Positions 32,125 to 41,458 of a stretch of 47,809 bases of DNA are shown here, piece by piece (the first letter of the stretch is position 1; every line of letters starts with the position of its first letter). Below the pieces are notes generated by a model that was not told the DNA's origin, did not search any database, and was given only the letters and a program-made list of their open reading frames with translations. The position numbers and the translations under genes were made by a program. The DNA lies in NCBI GenBank assembly GCA_021736445.1, contig JAIPGA010000010.1:1-47809 (forward strand), read 5' to 3'. This stretch comes from Synergistales bacterium (GTDB lineage: Bacteria > Synergistota > Synergistia > Synergistales > Aminiphilaceae).

Positions 32125-32850
32125 ATGCAGAATCTCCAGATGCTTGCAGAACGGATCAGCGAAGGGAATGTGGTGGTCTTCTCCGGAGCCGGTATGAGCA
32201 CCGAGTCGGGGCTCCCCGATTTCCGCTCCGGCGACGGGCTGTGGCAGCAGCATGACCCGCGGATGCTGGCGTCCCTGGACGCCATGAACTCGAACCCTCA
32301 GGCCTTCAGGGAGTTCTACGGGCAACGGATCCGGGCCCTTGGGGACGTGACGCCCAACAGCGGCCACCGGATCCTGGCCCGCTGGGAGCGGCAGGGGCTC
32401 ATCCGCGCCGTGATCACGCAGAATGTGGACCGTCTGCATCAGGAGGCCGGTTCCTCCCGGGTGGTGGAGCTCCACGGGACCCTGCGGCAGGTACGCTGTT
32501 CCGCCTGTGGGCACAGCTTCGACAGCGCTCTCTTCCTGGAGCGGATGGACTGTCCCGACTGCGGTGCCCCGCTGCGGCCTTCGGTGGTGCTCTTCGGCGA
32601 GATGCTGCCCGGCGCTGCTTTGGAGGAGGCCGAGCGGGTGAGCACGGAGGCCACCGTCTTTCTGGTTCTGGGATCGTCACTGACCGTCTCCCCGGCGAAC
32701 TGGTATCCCCGGATGGCCAAACGGGCCGGAGCCTTCCTGGCCATCATCAACAGGGACGCAACCACCATGGACGGTGTGGCCGATTTCGTGGTCCACGGCG
32801 GGATCGGTTCCGTGCTGGAGGAGGTCGATGCACGGCTCGGGGGGGAGTAG
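32125..32850 (+). CDS. cobB: Sir2-family NAD-dependent protein deacylase (sirtuin)
   Basis: A 241-residue sirtuin with the complete signature: GAGMSTESGLPDFRS near residue 22, TQNVDRLHQEAG near 98, catalytic His in VVELHG near 118, and the zinc-binding CSACG...CPDCG pair near 130-153. GSSLTVSPANWYP follows. It removes acetyl or other acyl groups from lysines using NAD+. The ATG at 32125 follows AGGAGG by 9 nt; a GTG at 32101 is 1 nt after the upstream stop but lacks a site. It is 25 nt past the CTERM gene, possibly co-transcribed. A 7-bp stem (32906-32923) lies between it and the convergent gene. Confidence 0.94.
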   Translation: MQNLQMLAERISEGNVVVFSGAGMSTESGLPDFRSGDGLWQQHDPRMLASLDAMNSNPQAFREFYGQRIRALGDVTPNSGHRILARWERQGLIRAVITQNVDRLHQEAGSSRVVELHGTLRQVRCSACGHSFDSALFLERMDCPDCGAPLRPSVVLFGEMLPGAALEEAERVSTEATVFLVLGSSLTVSPANWYPRMAKRAGAFLAIINRDATTMDGVADFVVHGGIGSVLEEVDARLGGE

Positions 32851-32920
32851 ACGCTATCAGCCGATTTTGCCGCGATGCTCCCGGGCGCTGCTGTCTGTTT
32901 CCATATAGAGGCGCAGGCCT

Positions 32921-33796
32921 CTACTGGTGGAGGATGACAAAGGTGAGCAGCCAGGCCATCACGGTAATCTGCAAAAAGCGATCCTCCAGAAAGAGATGGG
33001 TCGGCGCCCCGCTCAGCTCCCGGACCAGGGTGAGCTGGAGGAAACGGAGGATCCCCATCAGAACAAAGGCCCCGGTGATGTACAGGTGCTCGCTGCCCGC
33101 CTTGGCGATCACCTCCGGCGAGAAGCAGTACATCAGGTAGGCCACCAGGGTGACCGCCGCCACAATGGCCATGGAGGTGTCCACAAGGGTGAGATTGTAC
33201 CCCTGCACGGACTCCCGGACCTCTACGGTGTCTTCCACCAGCAGGATATCGTCCCGCCGCTTCGCCAGGACCAGAAAGAGCGCCAGCAGGAAGGTCATGA
33301 CGATGATCCAGCGGGAGAGGGGGATGTCCGTGGCGAAGCCGCCCAGGAAGACCCGCATCGGAAACCCTGCGGCCACGATGAAGATGTCGATCAGTGCGAA
33401 CTCCTTCAGCCCCAGCGAATAGAGGAGATTCAGCACGGCGTACCCCAGGAGCAGAAGCAACGCCTCGGGACCGAGCGGGATGGCGAGCCCGAATCCGGCC
33501 AGCGCAGACAGGGCCGCTGCGATCCGTGCCGAGTGTGGCGCGATGCGCCCGGCGGCCAGCGGGCGAAAGCGTTTGGCCGGGTGTCGCCGGTCGATTTCCA
33601 GATCTTTGAGATCGTTCACCACATAGATGAAGCTGGCGATGCAGCAGAATGCGGCGAACGCCAGGGCCGAGCGGAAGAACAGATCCAGCTCGGTAAACCG
33701 GAAGGCGAAAAAGAGCGGAGCGAAGACAAAGAGATTCTTGACCCACTGGTAGGCTCGGAGCAGCTCCAGATAGGTGCGTAGCGGCACGCCGGTCAT
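32921..33796 (-). CDS. UbiA-family polyprenyl-phosphate phosphoribosyltransferase-like protein
   Basis: A 291-residue membrane protein with eight to nine helices. The first Asp-rich motif NDLKDLEIDRRHPAKRFRP (about residue 60) closely follows the NDxxDxxxDxxHPxKxxRP version found in decaprenyl-phosphate phosphoribosyltransferase (Rv3806c type), rather than the quinone-prenylating version. The second motif region holds ILLVEDTVEVRESVQGYN. This suggests transfer of 5-phosphoribose from PRPP onto a polyprenyl phosphate, making a lipid-linked pentose donor. The start at 33796 has AAAGGA about 11 nt upstream, slightly far. It is the last gene of a five-gene minus-strand glycosylation run. Confidence 0.85.
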   Translation of the reverse strand: MTGVPLRTYLELLRAYQWVKNLFVFAPLFFAFRFTELDLFFRSALAFAAFCCIASFIYVVNDLKDLEIDRRHPAKRFRPLAAGRIAPHSARIAAALSALAGFGLAIPLGPEALLLLLGYAVLNLLYSLGLKEFALIDIFIVAAGFPMRVFLGGFATDIPLSRWIIVMTFLLALFLVLAKRRDDILLVEDTVEVRESVQGYNLTLVDTSMAIVAAVTLVAYLMYCFSPEVIAKAGSEHLYITGAFVLMGILRFLQLTLVRELSGAPTHLFLEDRFLQITVMAWLLTFVILHQ

Positions 33797-33888
33797 GGTT
33801 TCATCAATCCTTTCACAAGCGCCGCCGATTGTCGGGGGGATCGGTTCCCAGGCAGGCGGCGTTCCCATGCACTGTCATACGGCTGCGA

Positions 33889-34878
33889 TCATACACCAGA
33901 ACGCGGCCGGGGTGACGGGTTTTCCTTGGTTCTTTCGGGGATCTCCTCGTCGAATCCCAGATGTTCCGTGATGATATACCGTGGCCGATCCTTGGTCTCC
34001 TCGTAGATTCTGCCCACGTACTCCCCCAGGATCCCCAGCATGATGAGGGTGATGCCGTTGAAAAAGAGTGTGATGGCCATCAGCGAGCTCCAGCCTGGAA
34101 CCGTGAGGTCGGTAAAGAGCTTCTCGATCACCACCACCAGGATGTAGACAAAGCTGACCGCCGAGAGGAGAAAGCCCAGATAGCCGGCCAGCCGCAGCGG
34201 CTTGTAGGAGAAGGAGGTGACCGCGTCGAGGGAGAGCCGCAGCATCTTCGCGAAGGGGTACTTGGTCTCCCCCGCGTAGCGCCCCTCCCGGATGAAGGTC
34301 ACCTCGCCCTGTCTGAAGCCGATCCAGCTGATAAGCCCCCGGAGAAAGAGGCTGTGCTCCCGGAGCCCGCAGAGGACGTCCCGCACCTTGCTGTCCATCA
34401 GTCGGAAATCGCCGGTGTCCACGGGGATCGGGAAGTCCACCAGGTGGTTGAGCATCCGGTAGAAGCAGTGGGAGGTCATCTTCTTGAAGAAGCGCTCCTT
34501 CTTGCGCTTCAGGCGCCTTCCGTAGACAACCTCGAAGCCCTCCCGCCACTTCTCGATCATCTGAGGGATCACCTCCGGGGGATCCTGCAGATCCGCGTCG
34601 ATGATGACGATGGCCTCCCCGGAGGCGTACTCCAGGCCCGCCATCACGGCGGATTGCTGCCCGAAGTTCCTCGAAAAGGAGAGAAGCCGGAAACGCCGGT
34701 CCCTCTGAGATCTGGCCCGGATGATCGACGCCGAGCTGTCGGTGCTGCCGTCGTCGACAAAGATGATCTCCCAGGGCATGCCGGTGCCCTTCAGCACTGT
34801 CTGCAACCGCCTGCAGGTGGTGTCGAGCACATCCTCTTCGTTCAGAAACGGTACAACAACAGAGAGCGTTGGACGCAT
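33889..34878 (-). CDS. Family 2 glycosyltransferase, polyprenyl-phosphate type
   Basis: A 329-residue GT2 with a cytosolic catalytic domain (about 1-230) and two C-terminal helices (about 240-262 and 275-297), as in GtrB/ArnC/DPM1-like enzymes that make polyprenyl-phosphate sugars. Visible motifs are VVVPFLNEEDVLDTT at the N-terminus, IIFVDDGSTDSSA, AIVIIDADLQDPPEVI (the DxD metal site), and VYGRRLKRKKERFFKK. AAAGGAG precedes the ATG. It probably transfers a hexose or amino-hexose from a nucleotide sugar to a lipid phosphate for use by the GT39 or DUF2298 proteins. Confidence 0.9.
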   Translation of the reverse strand: MRPTLSVVVPFLNEEDVLDTTCRRLQTVLKGTGMPWEIIFVDDGSTDSSASIIRARSQRDRRFRLLSFSRNFGQQSAVMAGLEYASGEAIVIIDADLQDPPEVIPQMIEKWREGFEVVYGRRLKRKKERFFKKMTSHCFYRMLNHLVDFPIPVDTGDFRLMDSKVRDVLCGLREHSLFLRGLISWIGFRQGEVTFIREGRYAGETKYPFAKMLRLSLDAVTSFSYKPLRLAGYLGFLLSAVSFVYILVVVIEKLFTDLTVPGWSSLMAITLFFNGITLIMLGILGEYVGRIYEETKDRPRYIITEHLGFDEEIPERTKENPSPRPRSGV

Positions 34879-34915
34879 TGCAGGTTGTCTCCTTTCCGTA
34901 TTGTGGCTGACGCCG

Positions 34916-37138
34916 TCACTGGTGCGGGGATCTGTCGGGCCGGCTCCGCAGGGAGATCTCGATCAGCGTTGTGTCCCCCGACTGGAAGGCCACATCGCCC
35001 AATGCGTGCAGGGCCTGCTCGTCGAGATCCTCGTAGCGTTCGCGTTCCAGTTCGCCGATGACAATATAGCGGATTCCGTAGTCTTCGAGCACCTGTCGGG
35101 CCCTCTCGCCTGAAGGATTGGTGTAGACCGCACGGACCTCCTGCCTCCTCCGGGCCGGCAGGTCGGGGTCGTTGTGCCAGAGCCATTCGTGGGCATACCA
35201 GCCCAGTACCGTCGGCAGTCCGGTGGCCATGGAGATCCGGCCGTAGCGGCTGTAGCTGTCTCCCTCGGCCTCCAGGATCACCGGCTGTCCCGGGAGACGG
35301 CTGCGGAGCCACTGGACAGCGGCGGCGTCGCCGGGCAGATCCTCATGGAGGAAGGTCAGTCCGTCGAGACTTTTGCTCTCCTTCCGCAGCGGATAGAACC
35401 CCGCCATCGCCTGGGGCGTGTAGAGCAGCGGCGCCGTGACGGCGGCGCCCAGAAGCAGTATCAGCAGAGCGGAGAGCGCTCTGCCCCGCACCACCGAGAC
35501 GATCCGGACGGTGACATATCCGCCGAGCAGTCCCAGCAGGATGAAGGCCTGGTAGACCAGCTTGAACATGGTGTTGCAGCGGTGGAAGTCGTTGCCGTAG
35601 ATATCTTTGACATAGACGATCTCCGGTGCGGCGATCAGGGCCAGCCCGGAAACGGCCAGCCCCAGAGCGAAGAGATCCGGCCGCTGCAGCCCGCGCCAGA
35701 AACGCAGGAAGCGCCCCTCCCCCCCGGCTGTCTTCGTCCAGAGCACAAGCAGCAGGAGAGCGAGCAGGCCGGCGAAGAGGAGCTTGTCCCCCCAGAGCAC
35801 CAGAAGCTGCCACAGCGGCGTATGGGCGTGGACAAGGCCAACCCCCTCCGAGAAATGCTCGAAATGGAGCAAAAAAGGCGACGACACAGCCATGGCCAGG
35901 GCGAAGAGCAGCACGCCCCCCTTCGCCGTGTCAAGCAGGGCCTGCTGGAAGGACTCCCGTTTCAGCCAGGCGAAGGCCAGTGCGCCGAGCCAGATACAGA
36001 GGTAGATCGGCAGATCCCAGGCGTTGGTGATGTACATGACCCCCAGCAGCACGCCTCCGACGACCGTTTTGATCCGGGAGGGGCCGTGCTGCACCGTCGC
36101 GAGCAGCAGCGCCGCAGTGGTGAGCACCGCCGGGATGTCGGAGACATGGCCGTGCAGGTCGGCCACCACGAAGGAATAGATGGGGAACTCGTGGATCGTC
36201 TTGTCGTCGGTCTCCGGGTGGTAGCCGATGTACCGGGTGGCGTCGGGGTACCAGTAGGGCTCCGCCTTCTGTTCGGTGAGCCCCAGATCATGCGCCGCAG
36301 GCAGCACATAGCCGTGGACCAGGGCGTGGAGGTTCCCCCCGCCGGCCACCAGAGCGGCGGCGATGAGCCCCCCCAGCACCGCCCGGTATCCCCTGATCCG
36401 CCGCAATCGTTGCAGAGAAGGTGCTCTGTGGGGCTCCCTGTGGTGCAGAAATCCGATCGCCGCGGCCACTACGGAGAAACTCCCCACCACGGTGAAGGCG
36501 AAGAGCGAGGCGATCATCAGGTTGTAGGCCACCTCCGTGGGGATCCCTGTCACGATCGCCAGGGTGGCGCAGACCACATGGCCGAAGTAGTAGTAGTTCA
36601 CCGGCGAGCCGGCGAGCCACATATCCTCCGGCGGCATCGAGGTGGCCTGTACGGCGGTGTTCACGAAGCCGAAATCCATGAATTTCTCCAGCCCCTCCAC
36701 GGAGGGATGGAAACTCCGGATGAAGGCCCAGCCCAGAAGGCAGCACAGAAAGAGCGCCTCTTCCAGGGCGATGACCTTGAGAGGGAAGTGCGGCGGTACA
36801 GGCGGAAGGGCGGTGCGGGGTTCCCCGCCGTCCATCCGCCACCCTGCGAAGGAGACGGCCAGCATGGCGCCCACGGCGACAAAGCGACCCCCGCCGGCGA
36901 GGGAGGAGAGATGGAGCGATCCCGCCAGCCAGGCCGCATAGACCGGCAGCAGGATCCCCAGGATCTTGGCGAAGGGGTAGGCGGCGTCCAGGGGAAAGCG
37001 GAAGAGCCGTCTGGCAAGCGGCAGCATCACAATCCCCGCCGCAAGGAGCCAGGCCCACCACCAGAGCAGGGTGGGCAGCGCCGGCGAGAGAAGGAAGCGC
37101 AGGAATTGGTCCGGAAGATTGGTGAGGATCGACAGCAT
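34916..37138 (-). CDS. DUF2298 (YYY family) large membrane protein, probable glycosyltransferase
   Basis: A 740-residue membrane protein with about 15 predicted helices. The namesake SPVNYYYFGHVVCATLA motif near residue 180 places it in the DUF2298/YYY family of Chloroflexi, archaea and related bacteria. An Asp/Glu-rich early loop and VNYYYF after it resemble the catalytic loop layout of GT-C enzymes. The C-terminal 120 residues are soluble. GT-C enzymes take sugars from lipid phosphates on the outer face of the membrane. The ATG at 37138 overlaps the stop of the upstream FAD gene by 1 nt, indicating coupling. Function is inferred; no member is known to me with a defined substrate. Confidence 0.85.
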   Translation of the reverse strand: MLSILTNLPDQFLRFLLSPALPTLLWWWAWLLAAGIVMLPLARRLFRFPLDAAYPFAKILGILLPVYAAWLAGSLHLSSLAGGGRFVAVGAMLAVSFAGWRMDGGEPRTALPPVPPHFPLKVIALEEALFLCCLLGWAFIRSFHPSVEGLEKFMDFGFVNTAVQATSMPPEDMWLAGSPVNYYYFGHVVCATLAIVTGIPTEVAYNLMIASLFAFTVVGSFSVVAAAIGFLHHREPHRAPSLQRLRRIRGYRAVLGGLIAAALVAGGGNLHALVHGYVLPAAHDLGLTEQKAEPYWYPDATRYIGYHPETDDKTIHEFPIYSFVVADLHGHVSDIPAVLTTAALLLATVQHGPSRIKTVVGGVLLGVMYITNAWDLPIYLCIWLGALAFAWLKRESFQQALLDTAKGGVLLFALAMAVSSPFLLHFEHFSEGVGLVHAHTPLWQLLVLWGDKLLFAGLLALLLLVLWTKTAGGEGRFLRFWRGLQRPDLFALGLAVSGLALIAAPEIVYVKDIYGNDFHRCNTMFKLVYQAFILLGLLGGYVTVRIVSVVRGRALSALLILLLGAAVTAPLLYTPQAMAGFYPLRKESKSLDGLTFLHEDLPGDAAAVQWLRSRLPGQPVILEAEGDSYSRYGRISMATGLPTVLGWYAHEWLWHNDPDLPARRRQEVRAVYTNPSGERARQVLEDYGIRYIVIGELERERYEDLDEQALHALGDVAFQSGDTTLIEISLRSRPDRSPHQ

Positions 37139-38457
37139 TACAGGGTTTCCCCCTCATCCAGACCCATGAAGGACGGCGCCCGGCGGCCCATGGCGATGGC
37201 GTAGTTCTGTCCCCGGTCCTGCGGATAGATCTGGGCCATGGACGCCAGGAAGAGCCCGGGCAGCGGCGTCTCGTGGGGGAGCAGCGAAGCGCCGTAGCCC
37301 CGGTCCACCACAGGCTGCGCGTAGCGCGCCCGGAAGAGATGGGTCCCGGTGATCGACATCAGCGTCTCCCCGGAGGTGATGCGGCCCAGTCCGTCGAGGA
37401 AGGCGTCCCGCACCGCCTCGTCGTCGGCGTCCCAGAGGGGGTTGCCCTCGTCGAGATAGCGCGAGAGATAGGTGATGTGCCGGCCGTAGCGTTCCGCCGG
37501 CAGCGCGGCGGTATGGCCGATGATCGCCACGAAGGGGAGGCCGTTGTCGGCGATGGAGGTCCAGTACCAGGGAACCAGGGGCTCTCTGCTCTCCAGGGTG
37601 AGGCAGAGATTGGCCATGTAGCGCACCTCCCGCAGACGGCTCCGGTAGGCCTCCGGTGCCTCGGGGAGCAGTCCCGCGGCCAGAGGCGGGGCGACGGTGA
37701 GCAGCGCCCGGTCGACAGATGTCGATCCCTCGTCGGTGGTGATGGTGAGCCCCTTCGGTTCCCTGGAGAGCGAACGCACGGGACGACCGCAGCGCACCGT
37801 TCCGCCGCGGGACTCGATGCAGCGGACCAGCTCGCGGTAGAGCACGCCGAAGCCGCCGCGCAGATAGCCCAGGCGTTCGCTCCTGCCTCCCTCTCCCCGG
37901 GAGGAGCTTCTGAGGCGGATCTTGTTCCAGAGCCAGGTGGCGCCGATCTCGTCGGCATGCTCGCCGAACTTGGAACGCAGCAGCGGTTTCCAGATTGTCT
38001 CGTAGATCTCGTCGCCCGCCTGTGCCCGCGCCCATTCGGCGGCGGTCACCTCCTCCAGATTGCGCCACTCCCTGCGATGCTGGGTGCGCAGCACGAAGAG
38101 CCCCAGCCGGATGCGCTGGAGCAGAGGCAGCACCGGCAGGCGGAGCAGGTCCAGGGGTGTGGTGAAGGGATGCATCCCCCCTGCGGCGTAGAGGGCGTTG
38201 GAGGGGGCGAACCATTCCAGCCTCCCTCCCAGGCCGAGCTCCTCGATGAGCTCCGTCACGGCACTGTCGCTGGTGAAGATGTGATGGTAGAACATGTCCA
38301 GCGGGTCGTGCCGGCTGTCTTCGTCCAGGACGATGTCCCGTGCGAGGCCACCCGCCTCCGGTGCCGCCTCGAAGACGGTGACCCCATGTCCCCTGCGTGC
38401 CAGTTCGTACGCTGCCGTCAGCCCCGTTGCCCCGGCTCCTACAATGCCTATCTCCAC
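37138..38457 (-). CDS. FAD-dependent oxidoreductase, amine oxidase/protoporphyrinogen oxidase-like
   Basis: A 439-residue flavoprotein with an N-terminal dinucleotide motif (GIVGAGATGLTAAYELARRG, residues 4-23), the following VFEAAPEAGGLARD (FAD ribose and Gly-rich stretch), and a C-terminal FAD contact (GLFLASMAQIYPQDRGQNYA). The family includes UDP-galactopyranose mutase-like and desaturase-like enzymes; this version is common in glycan loci. It starts with GTG at 38457 and overlaps the GT39 stop by 10 nt. It is not of the DprE1 (vanillyl-alcohol oxidase) type, so it would not be the classical epimerase partner of the phosphoribosyltransferase. The substrate is unknown; modification of a lipid-linked sugar or carrier is a guess from context. 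Confidence 0.85.
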   Translation of the reverse strand: MEIGIVGAGATGLTAAYELARRGHGVTVFEAAPEAGGLARDIVLDEDSRHDPLDMFYHHIFTSDSAVTELIEELGLGGRLEWFAPSNALYAAGGMHPFTTPLDLLRLPVLPLLQRIRLGLFVLRTQHRREWRNLEEVTAAEWARAQAGDEIYETIWKPLLRSKFGEHADEIGATWLWNKIRLRSSSRGEGGRSERLGYLRGGFGVLYRELVRCIESRGGTVRCGRPVRSLSREPKGLTITTDEGSTSVDRALLTVAPPLAAGLLPEAPEAYRSRLREVRYMANLCLTLESREPLVPWYWTSIADNGLPFVAIIGHTAALPAERYGRHITYLSRYLDEGNPLWDADDEAVRDAFLDGLGRITSGETLMSITGTHLFRARYAQPVVDRGYGASLLPHETPLPGLFLASMAQIYPQDRGQNYAIAMGRRAPSFMGLDEGETL

Positions 38458-40181
38458 CCGGAAAGCACCTCCTCGATGGCTTCTCGGTCCAGCTCGCCGG
38501 TGTTCTCAAAGAGGATCACCGTGGGGTGATCGAAGACCCGGAAGGTCTCTTCGGCGCCGCTGTCGTTGATGGACAGTCCAAAGAGCTGGGGATAGGAGGC
38601 GAATCGTTTGGTCTCTGTGTACCCCAGCCGACCGCCGAACAGGGTAGCATAGAAACGGTCCATCAAGGGGTACCGATCGGGAAGAGCCGGCAGATTTCCA
38701 TAGTTCCGCCGGCTGGCCAGGATCAGGTAGTCGCCCCAGCGGAGCGTGTCCACCAGCTTGCGGAACTTCTTTTCCCTGTCGGCCGCAGGCGCGTCGATCA
38801 TCTTGAAACGGTAGCTCCGGTGCGCCACCCCCTCCACGGGGCCCGGGAGCGCATAGTCCCAGGACTCGCGGATGATATGGGCGCCTGCCGGGATGTTCCG
38901 GTAGATCCACGCCGAAGCGGCCGTTCTGGTGCTCTCCCTGCCGTAGATGGAGCAGAAGGCCAGACACCAGAGGAGCGAACAGAGCAGAACCGCTCCCGTG
39001 GCGCCCACAGCCAGAGCCCGGGGCTTGCCACGCAGCGTTCGGATCATGGCCGACAGCGCCAGACCCGACCCGAGAAGCAGCGCCGGGTAGATGGGCACGA
39101 GGTTCCGGACGAACTTGGCGTGCCAGGCACCCACATAGCTGATAAAAACCAGTGTGAACAGCAGCAGGGGGATCCCTGCGGGGGAGCGCTTCCGCCCCAG
39201 AATCTCGAGCGTCCACCAGGTACAGCCGGAGAGACCCAGAAAGGGCACCACCGGCCCGAGATGCCAGAGGAGGTTCTGCAGATGGAACCAGTAGGGCTGG
39301 GTTCGGGCGAACTGGAGCGTGTAGGGGACATCCACCGTCCCCTTGGCGATGCCCGATTCGTAGGCCATGACCTGGAGGAAGCCGTCGAAATCGATCAGTG
39401 TGTAGGGGGAGACCGCCGCGGCGACCAGCGCCCAGACCGCGCAGCAGAGGAGGAAATGGAGCAGCGGCCCTCTGCTGCGTTCCGCCGGCCCCGCGGTCGG
39501 TTCCTCCCGCCCCAGGCCGGCGGCGGATACCAGCAGCACCCCCACCGGAACGAGGCCGAAGCTGAGCGCCGTGGTCTTGGTGCCCAGGGCCAGCCCTCCG
39601 GCAACCCCCATCAGCAGCCAGTGTCTCCGTTGCTCCGGGGCCTCCACGGCCTGGGCGGCCCGGAGGGTGAGCAGCAGCAGAAAGAAGACCAGCATCGTCT
39701 CGGTGACGGCGTAGTGGGCCGTCTGGACCAGTCCTGTGGAGAAGGCGGCCAGAAAGGCGGTCAGCAGTCCGGCGCCGGGTCCGGCGAAGCGCCTCCCCGC
39801 CTTGTAGAGAAGAGCGATGGAGACCGTCGCCAGGGTGGCCGAGACATACCGTCCGAGCAGGACAATGTGGCCCAGGTCCCGGGACCACGCCGGGTTCCCC
39901 GTGGCGGCCGCCACGGCCTCGCCCAAAAGTTTGTACAGATAGACCGCCAGGCCGTTGTAGGCGTGGAACTGGGGGTCCATGTTCCCGAAGAACTCGATGC
40001 GGGCCACCGCCATGGCGATGTTCATGGAGTCGGGATGGTAGAGATGGCCTCCGTCCCAGTTGAGATTCCAGAAGCGGAGCAGCCCTCCCCCGGCCATCAC
40101 GAGGAGAAGAACGAAGAGGATCAAAGGTCTGGCTTCCCCTGTCTGTCCCCGGTGCTCCGGGGCGGTGCGTTTTGGGTTCAT
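38448..40181 (-). CDS. GT39-like membrane glycosyltransferase (PMT/ArnT superfamily)
   Basis: A 577-residue GT-C enzyme with about 11-12 helices and a soluble C-terminal region. The first extracytoplasmic loop contains the acidic NWDGGHLYHPDS motif near residue 35, where these enzymes hold catalytic and metal-binding Asp/Asp-Glu residues. It would move a sugar from a polyprenyl phosphate to a protein or lipid at the outer face. I chose the ATG at 40181 (MNPKRTAPEHRG) because AAGGGGGAG ends 6 nt before it; the ATG at 40187 abuts that site. It is first in the minus-strand run, so the promoter should lie in the 40182-40261 gap. Confidence 0.87.
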   Translation of the reverse strand: MNPKRTAPEHRGQTGEARPLILFVLLLVMAGGGLLRFWNLNWDGGHLYHPDSMNIAMAVARIEFFGNMDPQFHAYNGLAVYLYKLLGEAVAAATGNPAWSRDLGHIVLLGRYVSATLATVSIALLYKAGRRFAGPGAGLLTAFLAAFSTGLVQTAHYAVTETMLVFFLLLLTLRAAQAVEAPEQRRHWLLMGVAGGLALGTKTTALSFGLVPVGVLLVSAAGLGREEPTAGPAERSRGPLLHFLLCCAVWALVAAAVSPYTLIDFDGFLQVMAYESGIAKGTVDVPYTLQFARTQPYWFHLQNLLWHLGPVVPFLGLSGCTWWTLEILGRKRSPAGIPLLLFTLVFISYVGAWHAKFVRNLVPIYPALLLGSGLALSAMIRTLRGKPRALAVGATGAVLLCSLLWCLAFCSIYGRESTRTAASAWIYRNIPAGAHIIRESWDYALPGPVEGVAHRSYRFKMIDAPAADREKKFRKLVDTLRWGDYLILASRRNYGNLPALPDRYPLMDRFYATLFGGRLGYTETKRFASYPQLFGLSINDSGAEETFRVFDHPTVILFENTGELDREAIEEVLSGWR

Positions 40182-40261
40182 GGTCATCTCCCCCTTACGC
40201 TGTGCTATTCTATATGATCGGAAGCCGTCGTTGGGACGATCCTTCCGGAAAGGAGGTAGCG

Positions 40262-40633
40262 ATGCAACGTATCGGGTTGATTCTACTGCTGACCGCCATC
40301 ACCTGTAACGCCGGGGCCAACTTCTGTATCAAAGGCGGCATGGGCGACAAGGCCGCCCTGGTGGACGAGGGGCTTCTCTCCACCTTTCTGACTGTCTTCG
40401 GCGATCCCGTGGTGCTGGTGGGATTCCTCTTCTTTGGGGGGGCCTTTGTCGTCTACAGCGCCGTGCTCTCCACGGTGGACCTCTCGCTGGCCTACCCGAT
40501 CATGACCGGTGGGACCTTCCTGCTGGTGCTGCTGGGGTCCATGCTGCTCTTCGACGAGGCGGTGACGCTGACGCGGGCGGCGGGTATGCTTTCCATCGCG
40601 ACAGGGATCTCCGTGGCGACGGCGAAGGGCTGA
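40262..40633 (+). CDS. Small EamA/SMR-like membrane protein, flippase candidate
   Basis: A 123-residue protein with four helices, matching the small multidrug resistance/EamA fold and ArnE-type sugar-lipid flippases. VYSAVLSTVDLSLAYPIMTG near residue 63 is the conserved SLAYP turn of this fold. AAAGGAGG is 6 nt before the ATG. Transcribed divergently from the glycosylation run, it could turn lipid-linked sugars over to the outer face. Drug efflux is the alternative, though SMR drug pumps carry a conserved Glu in helix 1 that I do not see here (LLLTAITCNAGANFCIKG). Confidence 0.8.
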   Translation: MQRIGLILLLTAITCNAGANFCIKGGMGDKAALVDEGLLSTFLTVFGDPVVLVGFLFFGGAFVVYSAVLSTVDLSLAYPIMTGGTFLLVLLGSMLLFDEAVTLTRAAGMLSIATGISVATAKG

Positions 40634-40649
40634 AAGGAGAGGTGAAGAA

Positions 40650-41387
40650 ATGGGAATCCTCGAAGAACGCCTGTGGTCCGCGGCCGGCAAGAGAGCGCCG
40701 GGACGGCAGATCAAGCATGTCGTGCGGGGCCTCCGCTACACGGCGGTGGTACTGGAAAACGGCGATGCCGGGCTGGCCTTCTCCTTCGCCAGGAGGATCG
40801 CCCCGGGGGAGCGGGCCGTGCCCCTCCTCGACCCCCTCCCCTGTCCGGCGGAGTATCTCCTTGAGCTGGCCGACTCCCGCCACCCCTCCGAACGGGCGCT
40901 GGCTGTGGCGACGGCCAACGCCCTCCTCGGCGTGGAGGGCGAAATGGTGGCCGATACGCCGGAGGTCCGCACCGGCGAAACGCTGCTGATGGTGGGCAAC
41001 ATCGCTCCCCTGGCCCGGTATCTCCGCCGCTGCGGCGCCGAGCTCAAGATCGTCGACGACGCCGAAGCCGATGCCCTGCCTCCCGAGGATGCGGAACCCC
41101 TGGCCGCCGAGGTGGACCGATTGATCCTCTCGGCCAGCGCCGTGGTGAACGGCACCTGGGAACCCCTGATCGACGCGGCCAGGGAGAGCTGGGTGGTCGG
41201 CCCCTCTGCCCCCATGAACGCCGCCCTCTACGGCGGTACCTCTGTGCGCTGGGTGCTGGGACGGGTCGTGACCTCCCCCCACCGGCTGCTCCATCTGGTG
41301 GCCGCCGGCGGGGGCACCAGGGATCTCTCCTCCTGTGCGGAGAAGTGTCTGCTCTCCGTTGGCGGGACGGTCGACACCGTCCCGTAG
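40650..41387 (+). CDS. DUF4213/DUF364 protein, putative heavy-metal chelation family
   Basis: A 245-residue cytoplasmic protein with an N-terminal DUF4213 domain (about 1-95, with GLRYTAVVLENGDAGLAFSF) and a C-terminal DUF364 domain (about 105-235, with MVGNIAPLARYLRR and LILSASAVVNGTWEPLIDA). The fold is Rossmann-like, and the family has been linked to metal or corrinoid/nickel contexts, but no activity is established. The late SSCAEKCLLSV pair of Cys could bind metal. It lies 16 nt after the flippase gene with AAAGGAGAGG before the ATG, so they are probably co-transcribed. Confidence 0.85.
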   Translation: MGILEERLWSAAGKRAPGRQIKHVVRGLRYTAVVLENGDAGLAFSFARRIAPGERAVPLLDPLPCPAEYLLELADSRHPSERALAVATANALLGVEGEMVADTPEVRTGETLLMVGNIAPLARYLRRCGAELKIVDDAEADALPPEDAEPLAAEVDRLILSASAVVNGTWEPLIDAARESWVVGPSAPMNAALYGGTSVRWVLGRVVTSPHRLLHLVAAGGGTRDLSSCAEKCLLSVGGTVDTVP

Positions 41388-41458
41388 CCGACTGTCTGTC
41401 ACCAGGGTGGTGTGCGGACCCGCATTCGGTGCGTTCTGAGTACGGGGTTGCCGTTTAT

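Noticed and set aside
37138-38457. DprE1-like epimerase next to the phosphoribosyltransferase
   Set aside because: The N-terminal GxGxxG and following motifs are of the amine oxidase/UDP-galactopyranose mutase type, not the vanillyl-alcohol oxidase type of DprE1.
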